Positions 1-7,634 are shown, counted from the first letter of the stretch. The stretch is 42,660 nt of DNA from Streptomyces sp. A012304 (GCF_026008495.1 NZ_BQUN01000228.1:1-42660), one strand, 5' to 3'. The notes: generated from the letters alone by a model not told the origin. Numbers and translations: made by a program.

Positions 1-10
1 TTCGCAACAC

Positions 11-43
11 TCCGCCCCGCTGGATGAGATCCAGCAGGGCGGA
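11..43 (-). terminator. Strong stem-loop, probable terminator
   Basis: Bases 11-25 and 29-43 form a 15-bp inverted repeat with one mismatch (C18 against A36) and a 3-nt loop (GAG). It lies 47 bp past the stop codon of the minus-strand phosphatidyltransferase gene. No long U-run follows, as is usual in Streptomyces. The symmetry could also stop transcription entering from the left. Confidence 0.65.
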
Positions 44-90
44 ATTAACCAACAGCGTCCGGCGTGCGGTCCGGGCCCTTCGCCGCCGGG

Positions 91-864
91 TCAGCGCCCG
101 GCCGGCTCCAGGACCTTCGGCAGGGCCGCCACCGGCGCCGGCCGCGCCACCACCCGCGAGGTCCGGTACAGCCACAGCACGTCCCGGCCGAACGACCACA
201 GCAGCAGCCCCAGCGCCAGCAGCGCCACACCGAAGTTGGCCGCGTACGGCAGCAGGTCCGCGCCCGCCACCAGCAGACAGATGCCCTGCATCGCCGCCAC
301 CGTCTTGCGGGCGGTGCTCGGCGGAAGCGCGCCGTTCAGCCAGGGGGCGAACCGGGCCGCCGCGACGAAGGCGTAGCGCATGGCACCGATCAGCAGCACC
401 CACGGGCCGAGCGCCGTCGAGACGTACACGCTGAGCACCAGGATCAGGAACGCGTCGACCTCCATGTCGAACCGCGCGCCGAGCGCCGTGGAGGTGCCCG
501 TGCGGCGGGCGACCTTGCCGTCGACGCCGTCCAGCAGCAGCGCCACCGCCGTCAGGCCCACCAGCAGGGAGACCGGCGGCGCGCTCACGAAGGAGTCCGC
601 GACCAGCGCGGTCACCCCGCCGACCAGGGTGGCGCGGCCCAGGGTGACGCGGTTGGCGGGGCCGAACGTGCGCAGGCCGGAGCGGTGCAGCGCCCGGGAG
701 AGCACCGCCCAGGTGGCGACGGCGAAGACGAGTCCGGTCACCCAGCCCGCCGGCCCCATGCCGATCGCCGTGCCGAGCCAGGTCAGCACCAGGATCTGCA
801 CGCCCGCTCCCACCGCGGTCTCCTGCTGGACCAGCCTCGCGTCGTAAGTGTTGTTCAGGGCCAC
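91..864 (-). CDS. CDP-alcohol phosphatidyltransferase family membrane protein
   Basis: Integral membrane enzyme of the family that moves a phospho-alcohol from a CDP-activated donor to an acceptor alcohol, as in phosphatidylglycerol- or phosphatidylinositol-phosphate synthesis. The complete family signature D-G-x2-A-R-x8-G-x3-D-x3-D is visible at residues 115-137 of 257. Several hydrophobic helices surround it (about 20-55, 75-112, 136-160 and 190-230). I chose the GTG at 864 because GGAGGA lies 6-7 nt upstream; an in-frame ATG further out (945) lacks this. It is transcribed away from the dehydrogenase at 972, leaving a 107-bp shared upstream region. The substrate cannot be read from sequence. 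Its place beside a glycosyltransferase and a flippase-like protein suggests a lipid-linked step, which is inference. Confidence 0.88.
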   Translation of the reverse strand: MALNNTYDARLVQQETAVGAGVQILVLTWLGTAIGMGPAGWVTGLVFAVATWAVLSRALHRSGLRTFGPANRVTLGRATLVGGVTALVADSFVSAPPVSLLVGLTAVALLLDGVDGKVARRTGTSTALGARFDMEVDAFLILVLSVYVSTALGPWVLLIGAMRYAFVAAARFAPWLNGALPPSTARKTVAAMQGICLLVAGADLLPYAANFGVALLALGLLLWSFGRDVLWLYRTSRVVARPAPVAALPKVLEPAGR

Positions 865-971
865 CGCACGTCCTCCGGCCAGATGACAGAGTCGATCAAC
901 GCCGCGTACTGTGCGCGGCCTGTGCACACCTCGGTACGCACGCAAGTTCCCGATCGTTCAGGAGGACGCCG

Positions 972-1952
972 ATGAAGCGCGCCGCACGTGCGTTCTGGCT
1001 CGAATCCCCGGGCCACGGCGCCGTCCGCGACGTGACCCTGCCGGACCCGGCCGACGACGAGGTCGTCGTCCGCGCGCTGTACTCCGGTGTCAGCCGCGGC
1101 ACGGAGACCCTCGTCTTCCGCGGCGGAGTGCCCGCCAGCCAGCACGCGGTCATGCGGGCGCCGTTCCAGGAGGGCGACTTCCCGGCGCCGGTCAAGTACG
1201 GCTATCTCAGCGTCGGCGTGGTCGAGGAAGGACCGGCGGAGCTGCTCGGCCGGACCGTCTTCTGCCTGTACCCGCACCAGACCCGGTACGTCGTCCCCGC
1301 GAGCGCGGTGACGGTTCTCCCGTCGGCCGTGCCCGCCGAACGGGCCGTGCTCGCCGGCACCGTGGAGACCGCCGTCAACGCGCTGTGGGACGCGGCCCCC
1401 CTGGTCGGCGACCGGATCGCGGTGGTCGGCGGCGGCATGGTCGGCTGCTCGGTGGCCGCGCTGCTGGCCCGCTTCCCCGGTGTGCGCGTGCAGTTGGTCG
1501 ACGCCGACCCGGCGCGCGCCGCGACGGCCGAGGCGCTCGGCGTCGGATTCGCCGCACCCGAGGAGGCCTCGGGCGGCTGTGACCTCGTCGTGCACGCCAG
1601 CGCCACCGAACAGGGCCTGACCCGCTCCCTCGAACTGCTCGCCGCCGAGGGCACCGTCCTCGAACTGAGCTGGTACGGCGACCGGAAGGTCTCCCTCCCG
1701 CTCGGCGAGGCCTTCCACTCCCGGCGCCTGGTCATCCGCAGCAGCCAGGTCGGCACCGTCTCCCCGGCCCGCGCGCACCGCACCTACGCCGACCGGCTCG
1801 CCCTCGCCCTCGAACTCCTCGCCGATCCCGCGCTCGACGCGCTCATCACGGGGGAAAGCGTGTTCGAGGAGTTGCCCACGGTGATGCCCCGGCTCACCAG
1901 CGGTGAAATTCCGGCCCTGTGCCACCGTGTCAGGTACGACAAGAGCGCCTGA
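972..1952 (+). CDS. Medium-chain dehydrogenase (zinc-less, BchC-like)
   Basis: 326-residue medium-chain dehydrogenase/reductase. The N-terminal half is the GroES-like substrate domain (GVSRGTETLVF near residue 36). A Rossmann NAD(P) domain starts near residue 145 with VVGGGMVGC. The usual catalytic-zinc Cys and GHE motif, and the four-Cys structural zinc loop, are absent, so it resembles the BchC-type and other zinc-independent members. The predicted role is oxidation or reduction of an alcohol/carbonyl group on a pathway intermediate; the substrate is unknown. The ATG at 972 has GGAGG 8 nt upstream. It is the first plus-strand gene of the pteridine-like locus, with 114 bp separating it from the T-fold gene. 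Confidence 0.85.
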   Translation: MKRAARAFWLESPGHGAVRDVTLPDPADDEVVVRALYSGVSRGTETLVFRGGVPASQHAVMRAPFQEGDFPAPVKYGYLSVGVVEEGPAELLGRTVFCLYPHQTRYVVPASAVTVLPSAVPAERAVLAGTVETAVNALWDAAPLVGDRIAVVGGGMVGCSVAALLARFPGVRVQLVDADPARAATAEALGVGFAAPEEASGGCDLVVHASATEQGLTRSLELLAAEGTVLELSWYGDRKVSLPLGEAFHSRRLVIRSSQVGTVSPARAHRTYADRLALALELLADPALDALITGESVFEELPTVMPRLTSGEIPALCHRVRYDKSA

Positions 1953-2013
1953 CCTGAGAAAAGAGTGAGACACGGCTGAACACGGGGAAGCGAGTAGCCG
2001 TACTACACGGCAT

Positions 2014-2035
2014 CCCCGGCAGGCATCGGCCGGGG
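2014..2035 (+). other. Hairpin in the leader of the T-fold gene
   Basis: CCCCGGC (2014-2020) and GCCGGGG (2029-2035) form a 7-bp stem with an 8-nt loop in the 114-bp gap between the dehydrogenase and the T-fold gene. It ends 31 bp before the TTG start. It could be a weak terminator or attenuator or simply a leader structure; sequence alone does not decide. Confidence 0.35.
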
Positions 2036-2066
2036 ACCAGACGCGCCGCACCTGGAGGGTCGTCCG

Positions 2067-2465
2067 TTGTTCAGTGTCACCGTCCGCGATCACATCATGA
2101 TCGCCCACAGCTTCCGCGGCGAGGTCTTCGGACCCGCGCAGCGCCTGCACGGAGCGACGTTCCTGGTGGACGCCACGTTCCGCCGGGAACAGCTGGACGA
2201 CGACAACATCGTCGTCGACATCGGACTGGCCACGCAGGAACTGGGCGCCGTCGTCAGCGAGCTGAACTACAGAAACCTGGACAACGAGCCCGATTTCGCC
2301 GGGATCAACACCTCCACCGAGTTCCTCGCCAAGGTGATCGCCGACCGGCTCGCCGAGCGGATCCACAAGGGCGCGCTCGGCGAGGGCGCCAAGGGGATCG
2401 CCGGCATCTCCGTCACCCTGCACGAGTCGCACGTCGCCTGGGCGAGTTACGAGCGTGCCCTGTGA
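2067..2465 (+). CDS. PTPS/QueD-like T-fold protein lacking zinc and catalytic Cys
   Basis: 132-residue homologue of 6-pyruvoyltetrahydropterin synthase / 6-carboxytetrahydropterin synthase. The start is a TTG (2067) with GGAGG 8 nt upstream. Active family members bind zinc through three His and use a Cys four residues before the HGH motif. Here H14 and H28 are present, but the third ligand is Ala30 (LHGAT instead of LHGH) and the Cys position is Ala24. The Glu of the pterin-anchoring strand (LHES near the C-terminus) is kept. As I recall, the S. coelicolor homologue SCO6650 was crystallised, lacks zinc, does not catalyse the PTPS reaction, and keeps a pterin-like binding pocket. I expect the same here: a T-fold that binds a GTP-derived heterocycle but does different chemistry. 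It overlaps the next gene by 4 bp (GTGA). Confidence 0.9.
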   Translation: MFSVTVRDHIMIAHSFRGEVFGPAQRLHGATFLVDATFRREQLDDDNIVVDIGLATQELGAVVSELNYRNLDNEPDFAGINTSTEFLAKVIADRLAERIHKGALGEGAKGIAGISVTLHESHVAWASYERAL

Positions 2466-3670
2466 CCGACGTGACCCTCGAGAAGACCGTGCGGCAGGCC
2501 CCGCTCGCGTACGTGCCCGCGCAGACGGCACCCGTGCCGGCGGCCACTGTGAAGATGGGCGGGATCATCCCCATGTCCCTGCGTTCCGTGCACTTCGTCA
2601 TGCCGGGCGGCGTCGACGACCCGGCCAACCCCAGCGGCGGCAACGCCTACGACCGGCGCGTCTGCCTGGACCTGCCCGGATTCGGCTGGCAGGTCTCCAA
2701 GCACCTCGTGGCCGGTGAGTGGCCGCGCCCCGACGCGACGGCACGCGCGGAACTCGCGCGGACCCTGCGCGAGCTGCCCGACGGCACGGTCGTGCTCATG
2801 GACGGGATCGTCGCCTGCGGCGTCCCGGAGATCGTGGTGCCCGAGGCGGACCGGCTGCGGCTCGCCGTCCTCGTCCACCTCCCGCTCGGTGACGAGCGAG
2901 GACTCGCCCCCGAGGTGGCGGCCGACCTGGACGCCCGGGAACGCGCCGTGCTGCGCGCCGTCCCCGCGGTGATCGCCACCAGCGACTGGGCGGTCCGCCG
3001 CCTCGTCTCCCACCACGGCCTGGCCCCCGAGAAGGTGCACGTCGCCGCCCCCGGCGCCGACATCGCGCCCCTCGCCTCCGGCACCGACGGCGTCTCCCGC
3101 CTGCTGTGCGTGGCCGCCGTCACCCCGCGCAAGGGCCAGCACCGGCTGGTGGAGGCACTGGCCGCGGTGACCGACCTGCCGTGGAGCTGCGTGTGCGTGG
3201 GCGGCCTGGGCCAGGACCCCGAGTACGTCGCCCATCTGCGCGGCCTGATCGAGAAGTACGGCCTCCAGGACCGGCTGGAGCTGGCCGGACCCAAGGCCGG
3301 CGCCGAACTCGACGCCGCCTACGCCGCCGCCGACCTGATGGTCCTCACCTCCTACGCCGAGACCTACGGCATGGCGGTCACCGAGGCCCTCGCGCGCGGC
3401 ATCCCCGTCCTCGCCACGGACGTCGGCGGTCTGCCCGAGGCGGTCGGCCGCGCCCCCGACGGCGGAGTCCCCGGCATCCTCGTCCCGCCGGAGGACCCGG
3501 CCGCCCTCGCGGCCGAACTGCGCGGCTGGTTCGGCGAGGCGGACGTGCGCCGCCGGCTGAAGGCCGCCGCCCGTGGCCGCCGGGCGGCCCTGAACGGCTG
3601 GGCCTCCACCGCCCAGCGCCTGGCCGGCGTCCTGGGCCGGCTCCCCAGCGAGCCCCGGAGGGCGGCATGA
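2462..3670 (+). CDS. Family 4 glycosyltransferase
   Basis: 402-residue retaining GT-B glycosyltransferase of the GT4 type. The N-terminal acceptor domain begins near residue 40 (HFVMPGGVDDP, then GGNAYDRR). The C-terminal donor domain starts near residue 213 with the typical RLLCVAAVTPRKG strand. The nucleotide-sugar E-x7-E motif is present (ETYGMAVTEA), followed by GIPVLATDVGGLPE. It should transfer a sugar from a nucleotide sugar to a cytosolic or membrane-facing acceptor. The GTG at 2462 overlaps the upstream stop (GTGA), indicating translational coupling; a shorter start at the Met near residue 39 would also leave an intact enzyme. The acceptor is probably the product of the surrounding locus, by context only. 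Confidence 0.9.
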   Translation: MTDVTLEKTVRQAPLAYVPAQTAPVPAATVKMGGIIPMSLRSVHFVMPGGVDDPANPSGGNAYDRRVCLDLPGFGWQVSKHLVAGEWPRPDATARAELARTLRELPDGTVVLMDGIVACGVPEIVVPEADRLRLAVLVHLPLGDERGLAPEVAADLDARERAVLRAVPAVIATSDWAVRRLVSHHGLAPEKVHVAAPGADIAPLASGTDGVSRLLCVAAVTPRKGQHRLVEALAAVTDLPWSCVCVGGLGQDPEYVAHLRGLIEKYGLQDRLELAGPKAGAELDAAYAAADLMVLTSYAETYGMAVTEALARGIPVLATDVGGLPEAVGRAPDGGVPGILVPPEDPAALAAELRGWFGEADVRRRLKAAARGRRAALNGWASTAQRLAGVLGRLPSEPRRAA

Positions 3671-4662
3671 GCAAGACGACGGCGACACCGGCGGACGTGG
3701 CGCGACGCGTGGGACACATACCGGCCCAGCCGGGGCCCGACGACGCCGACTCCGTGATCGCGGGCGCCGGGCCGGTGACCCGCCCCGGCGAGCGGCCCAC
3801 CGTACGGCTGCGGGACGACGCCGAGGCGGAGGAGGCGCCCCGCTACGCGCCCGAGTGGCTCCAGTTGCGTGAGCCCGCCGACGCCGACGCGCGGGCGCTG
3901 GACCTGCTGGACCCGCTGCGGATCCGGCTCGCCAACCTGCCCGGACGCGCGGGCGGCCTGGTCGTGCACGACCTCGGCTGCGGCACCGGCTCCATGGGGC
4001 GCTGGCTCGCGCCCCGCCTGGACGGCGCCCAGCACTGGATCCTGCACGACCGCGACCCCTACCTGCTGCACTTCGCGGCCGTCGCCTCCCCGCGCGCCGC
4101 CGCCGACGGCAGCCGGGTCACCGTGGAGACGCGGCGCGGCGACGTCGCCCGGCTGACCCCGGACGCCCTCGTCGGCGCCTCGCTGGTCACCGCGTCGGCG
4201 CTGCTCGACGTCCTCACCCGGGAGGAGATCGAGACCCTCGCCACGGCCTGCGCGGGCGCCGGCTGCCCGGCCCTGCTGACCCTCTCGGTCGCCGGCCGCG
4301 TCGAACTCACCCCGCACGACCCGCTGGACGAGGAGATCGCCGCCGCCTTCAACGACCACCAGCGGCGCGGCGGCCTCCTCGGCCCCGACGCGGTGACCGT
4401 CGCCTGCGAGGCCTTCGCCGACCGCGGCGCGACCGTGAAGGTGCACCCCAGCGCCTGGCGGCTCGGCCCGGAGCAGGCCGCTCTCACCGCCCAGTGGCTG
4501 CGCGGCTGGGTCGGGGCGGCCGTCGAGCAGCGCCCCGACCTCGCCGCCCGCGCCGAGACCTACCTCGCGGCCCGGCTCGCGGCCTGCGCGGCCGGCGAAC
4601 TGCGGGTCACCGTCCACCACAGCGACCTGCTCGCCCTGGCCCGTCCGACGGGCGGCGCGTGA
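3667..4662 (+). CDS. SAM-dependent class I methyltransferase
   Basis: 331-residue protein. The glycine-rich SAM loop VVHDLGCGTGSMGRWL lies near residues 98-113, followed by an acidic strand end (HDRDPYLL) and the motif III-like stretch SLVTASALLDVLT. A roughly 60-residue N-terminal segment rich in Ala, Pro and Asp precedes the fold. It should transfer a methyl group from S-adenosylmethionine; the acceptor atom is not predictable. The ATG overlaps the glycosyltransferase stop by 4 bp (ATGA), and its own stop overlaps the next ATG (TGATG), so three consecutive genes are translationally coupled. Confidence 0.88.
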   Translation: MSKTTATPADVARRVGHIPAQPGPDDADSVIAGAGPVTRPGERPTVRLRDDAEAEEAPRYAPEWLQLREPADADARALDLLDPLRIRLANLPGRAGGLVVHDLGCGTGSMGRWLAPRLDGAQHWILHDRDPYLLHFAAVASPRAAADGSRVTVETRRGDVARLTPDALVGASLVTASALLDVLTREEIETLATACAGAGCPALLTLSVAGRVELTPHDPLDEEIAAAFNDHQRRGGLLGPDAVTVACEAFADRGATVKVHPSAWRLGPEQAALTAQWLRGWVGAAVEQRPDLAARAETYLAARLAACAAGELRVTVHHSDLLALARPTGGA

Positions 4663-6272
4663 TGAGCGCGGAGACGGCGGCACCGCTGACGTGGGTCGAG
4701 GAGACCACGGCGGCGGTACGACGCCGGCGGCGGACGGCGGCACAGGTGCGCGGCGGAACGGCCCCAGGGGCCGGCGTGCCCCGGACGCACTCCGCGGGCA
4801 CGAGCACGGGCGCCGGCCGGCCCGCCGCGACCGCCGAGCGGCCCGCCGGCCCCGTGTTCCCCGCCGCTGACGGTCCGTCCGCCGACGCGGGTGTCGACCA
4901 GGGCGCCGCGTCCTCGGCCGCGCGTCCCGCCGACGGGCACGCCGTCTCCGCTGCCGTGCCCCCGGCCGCCGCCGCGTCCTCGGCCGCCGACACGGACCCG
5001 GTCACGGCTTGCGGCCCGGGCCCCCGGGTCCGGCTTCCGCGTCCCCGTCGGGCGGCCGCGCCCGCCGGGCCCTCCGTAGCCCCCGCCTCCGCCCGCTCCG
5101 GTCCCGCCGTCGCGCAGGACCGGATCGGGGTGGTCGTCGCCGCGTCACGGACGGCTCCGTCGCCCGGCCGCCGCGCGCTGGGCGTGCTGCGCCGGCACTT
5201 CGGCACGCTCGCCGGAGTCGCCATCCTCGGCGTGCTGCTGTGGCGCACGGGCACCGGCGTCATGCTGGACGGACTGCGGCGGATCGACGTGCCCGCACTG
5301 GTCGTGGCGCTCGGGATCGGCGCGCTCACCACGGTGTTCAGCGCCTGGCGCTGGGCGCTGGTGGCCCGGGGTCTGCGCATCCGGCTGCCGCTCGGACCGG
5401 CCGTCGCCGACTACTACCGCTCGCTGTTCCTCAACGCCGCGCTGCCCGGCGGCATCCTCGGCGATGTGCACCGGGCGGTGCGGCACGGACAGAGCGCCGG
5501 TGACGTCGGACGCGGCGTGCGGGCCGTCGTCCTGGAGCGCACGGCGGGTCAGCTGGCGCTGGCCGTGGCCGGAGCGGCGGTCCTGCTGACCCTGCCGTCC
5601 CCGGTCATGGCGGACGTACGGCACTTCGCGCCGCTGGTCGCCCTGGGGGCGGTCGGCGCGCTCGCCGTGGTCGTCGCCGTGCGGATGAACTCCTCGGCGG
5701 GACGCCGCGGCGGGCGGGTGCGGGCGGCGCTGGCCGAGGCGCGCGAGGGGCTGCTGTCCCGGCGCAACGGGCCCGGCGTCGCCCTGTCGTCCGTGGTCGT
5801 CCTGGCCGGACACCTCGCGATGTTCGTGGTGGCGGCCCGGGTCGCCGGTTCCGGCGCCTCCGTCCGCACGCTGCTGCCGCTCGGGGTGCTCGCGCTGCTC
5901 GCCATGGGCCTGCCGCTGAACGTCGGCGGCTGGGGGCCCCGCGAGGGCGTCACCGCCTGGGCGTTCGGCGCGGCCGGGCTCGGCGCGGGCACCGGCCTCG
6001 CGGTGGCCGTGGTGTACGGGGTGCTCTGCTTCGTGGCCGCCCTGCCCGGCGCCGTCGTCCTGGTCGTCCGCTGGTACCAGGGCCTGCGGGCCCGGAGGAC
6101 GGCCGCGGCCGACTACCCCCGCTCGCCGGAATCGCCGGAATCGCCGGCCACGGCGTCCGACGTGAGCAATGAGAAATACGCACCGAAGGAATCCGCCAGG
6201 CTCGCCAGGAGTTCCTTGCCCTTTTCCGCGGACCCCAGGGAAGGACGGCCGATGACGCCCGAATCGGTATAG
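4662..6272 (+). CDS. Flippase-like membrane protein (LPG synthase TM / UPF0104 family)
   Basis: 536-residue protein in two parts. Residues 1 to about 165 are low-complexity Ala/Pro/Arg-rich sequence with no recognisable fold. Residues about 170-480 form an integral membrane domain of the lysylphosphatidylglycerol-synthase transmembrane type, with the hallmark SAWRWALVARGL helix and SLFLNAALPGGILGDVHR loop. Related proteins act as lipid flippases or exporters of lipid-linked intermediates. The ATG is coupled to the methyltransferase stop (TGATG); a downstream start removing the disordered arm cannot be excluded. The last 50 or so codons run antisense into the creatininase gene (160-bp convergent overlap) and look like read-through of its shadow rather than conserved tail. 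Confidence 0.78.
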   Translation: MSAETAAPLTWVEETTAAVRRRRRTAAQVRGGTAPGAGVPRTHSAGTSTGAGRPAATAERPAGPVFPAADGPSADAGVDQGAASSAARPADGHAVSAAVPPAAAASSAADTDPVTACGPGPRVRLPRPRRAAAPAGPSVAPASARSGPAVAQDRIGVVVAASRTAPSPGRRALGVLRRHFGTLAGVAILGVLLWRTGTGVMLDGLRRIDVPALVVALGIGALTTVFSAWRWALVARGLRIRLPLGPAVADYYRSLFLNAALPGGILGDVHRAVRHGQSAGDVGRGVRAVVLERTAGQLALAVAGAAVLLTLPSPVMADVRHFAPLVALGAVGALAVVVAVRMNSSAGRRGGRVRAALAEAREGLLSRRNGPGVALSSVVVLAGHLAMFVVAARVAGSGASVRTLLPLGVLALLAMGLPLNVGGWGPREGVTAWAFGAAGLGAGTGLAVAVVYGVLCFVAALPGAVVLVVRWYQGLRARRTAAADYPRSPESPESPATASDVSNEKYAPKESARLARSSLPFSADPREGRPMTPESV

Positions 6273-6907
6273 GCGGACATTCCCAGAGTGAGCAGATGGC
6301 GACGGTCGTCCGCGACGAAATCGGCGGACTCGTGACCGGGCCGGACCAGTTCGGGACGGGTGTGCAGCAGGATCGAGGTCTCGATTTCCCCGGCGTGCAT
6401 GTCGGTGAGCAGTGAGGTCACCACCCCGGACCGCTCCCGCGCCGTCTCCCAGTCCTCCGGGGCCGGGAAGAGCGCCATCCGCTCACCGCGGGCGGAGGAC
6501 TCCTGGACCACGTTGCCCAGGACGTAGTTCCCGCCGTGTCCGTTGACCAGTACCAGGGCCTCGACGCCCGAGCGGCGCAGCGAGGCCGCGATGTCCCGTA
6601 CCACCGCGTGAAGGGTCACGGAGGAGATGCTGACGGTTCCCGGCCAGGCCGCGTGCTCGTGCGAGCATGCGATGGTCACCGGAGGGAGGAGGTGCACCGG
6701 ATACCGTGCGGCGATCTCTCCCGCTATGGCGCACGCGACGAGCGTGTCGGTGGCCAACGGCAGGTACGGGCCGTGCTGTTCGAAACTACCGACGGGAAGG
6801 ACCGCCACCTGTGCCCGGACGCCCGCGCCGCGCGCGCGGACGTCTTCCGTGGTGTCCGTCGGCAACAGTCCGTACGCGGCCGCCGACCGTATTCCCGAAT
6901 CACTCAT
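6113..6907 (-). CDS. Creatininase-family amidohydrolase (FAPy deformylase candidate)
   Basis: 264-residue metal-dependent amidohydrolase. All family metal-site elements are visible: E43, H45 and D54 in PVGSFEQHGPYLPLATD, H124 in NGHGGN, and E174 in DMHAGEIETS. Known members open creatinine, or remove the formyl group from FAPy nucleotide (archaeal ArfB). Because it lies head to head with a FAPy-type GTP cyclohydrolase II, deformylation or another C-N hydrolysis on that product is the simplest role, by inference. The ATG at 6905-6907 has only a weak ribosome site (GGGAA about 5 nt away). Only 38 bp separate this start from the cyclohydrolase start, so at least one promoter must lie inside a coding region. 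The C-terminal tail (after LLTSD) is repetitive Gly/Asp/Ser. Confidence 0.9.
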   Translation of the reverse strand: MSDSGIRSAAAYGLLPTDTTEDVRARGAGVRAQVAVLPVGSFEQHGPYLPLATDTLVACAIAGEIAARYPVHLLPPVTIACSHEHAAWPGTVSISSVTLHAVVRDIAASLRRSGVEALVLVNGHGGNYVLGNVVQESSARGERMALFPAPEDWETARERSGVVTSLLTDMHAGEIETSILLHTRPELVRPGHESADFVADDRRHLLTLGMSAYTDSGVIGRPSLGSAEKGKELLASLADSFGAYFSLLTSDAVAGDSGDSGERG

Positions 6908-6945
6908 CTTTTCCCGGCCTTTCGTCTCTGCTTAGGAAACAGATC

Positions 6946-7605
6946 ATGACAGAAAAAATTGGCGTGCTCGGCAAGAAGTCCCCGCAGCGCACCGGTGTGG
7001 AACGCGTGGTGAATGCGCCCCTGCCCACCGTGTACGGTCAATTCCAGGCGGTCGGCTACCTCGACCACGACCGCGGTGACGAGCAAGTGGCCCTCGTCTA
7101 CGGCGAGATCGGCACCGAGGACGTGCTGACCCGGCTGCACTCCGAGTGCCTGACCGGCGACGCGTTCGGCTCCCAGCACTGCGAGTGCGGCGACCAACTG
7201 GCCTCCGCGCTGCGGGCCGTCGTCGCCGAGGGCCGCGGCATAGTCGTCTATCTGCGCGGACACGAGGGCCGGGGCATCGGGCTGCTCGCCAAGCTGCGGG
7301 CGATGGCCCTCCAGGCGGAGGGCCTGGACACCGTCGAGGCGAACCTCGCGCTCGGCCTGCCGGTGGACGCCCGCGACTACGGCGTGGCCGCCGAGATCCT
7401 CAAGGACCTGGGCGTGCGCTCGGTCCGGCTGATGTCGAACAACCCGCGCAAGCGCGAGGCGCTGGTCGACAACGGCGTGCAGGTCGCCGAGCAGGTGCCG
7501 CTGCTCATCCCGCCGTGCGAGAACAACATCACCTACCTGCGCACCAAGCGGGAGCGCCTGGACCACCACCTGCCCCACCTGGACGCGGTGGCGCACTGGT
7601 CCTGA
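6946..7605 (+). CDS. ribA: GTP cyclohydrolase II paralogue with Met120 (FAPy-forming type)
   Basis: 219-residue stand-alone GTP cyclohydrolase II. Zinc ligands C68, C79 and C81 are intact (HSECLTGDAFGSQHCECG), as are the RGHEGRGIGL loop and the DTVEAN and DARDYG motifs. The Tyr that follows KIRA in E. coli RibA (Tyr105) is Met120 here (KLRAM). As I recall, Spoonamore, Bandarian and colleagues showed that the S. coelicolor paralogue SCO6655 carries this Met and releases formylated FAPy instead of the deformylated riboflavin precursor. This gene is therefore probably not the housekeeping riboflavin enzyme but the entry step of the adjacent locus. Start: ATG at 6946 with TAGGAA about 8 nt upstream; an upstream in-frame extension would run antisense through the creatininase gene. 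Confidence 0.93.
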   Translation: MTEKIGVLGKKSPQRTGVERVVNAPLPTVYGQFQAVGYLDHDRGDEQVALVYGEIGTEDVLTRLHSECLTGDAFGSQHCECGDQLASALRAVVAEGRGIVVYLRGHEGRGIGLLAKLRAMALQAEGLDTVEANLALGLPVDARDYGVAAEILKDLGVRSVRLMSNNPRKREALVDNGVQVAEQVPLLIPPCENNITYLRTKRERLDHHLPHLDAVAHWS

Positions 7606-7634
7606 CCCCGCTCCCGGCTGTCTCATGGTGTCCG

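Noticed and set aside
1953..2066. A riboswitch upstream of the T-fold gene
   Set aside because: Only one 7-bp stem-loop is visible in 114 bp. No preQ1, FMN or THF aptamer consensus could be recognised.
855..2531. Large minus-strand open frame across the dehydrogenase and T-fold genes
   Set aside because: It lacks any family similarity and lies opposite two well-supported plus-strand genes.
6946..7605. Calling this gene the housekeeping riboflavin RibA
   Set aside because: Met120 replaces the conserved Tyr, no other riboflavin genes are nearby, and the neighbours point to another pathway.
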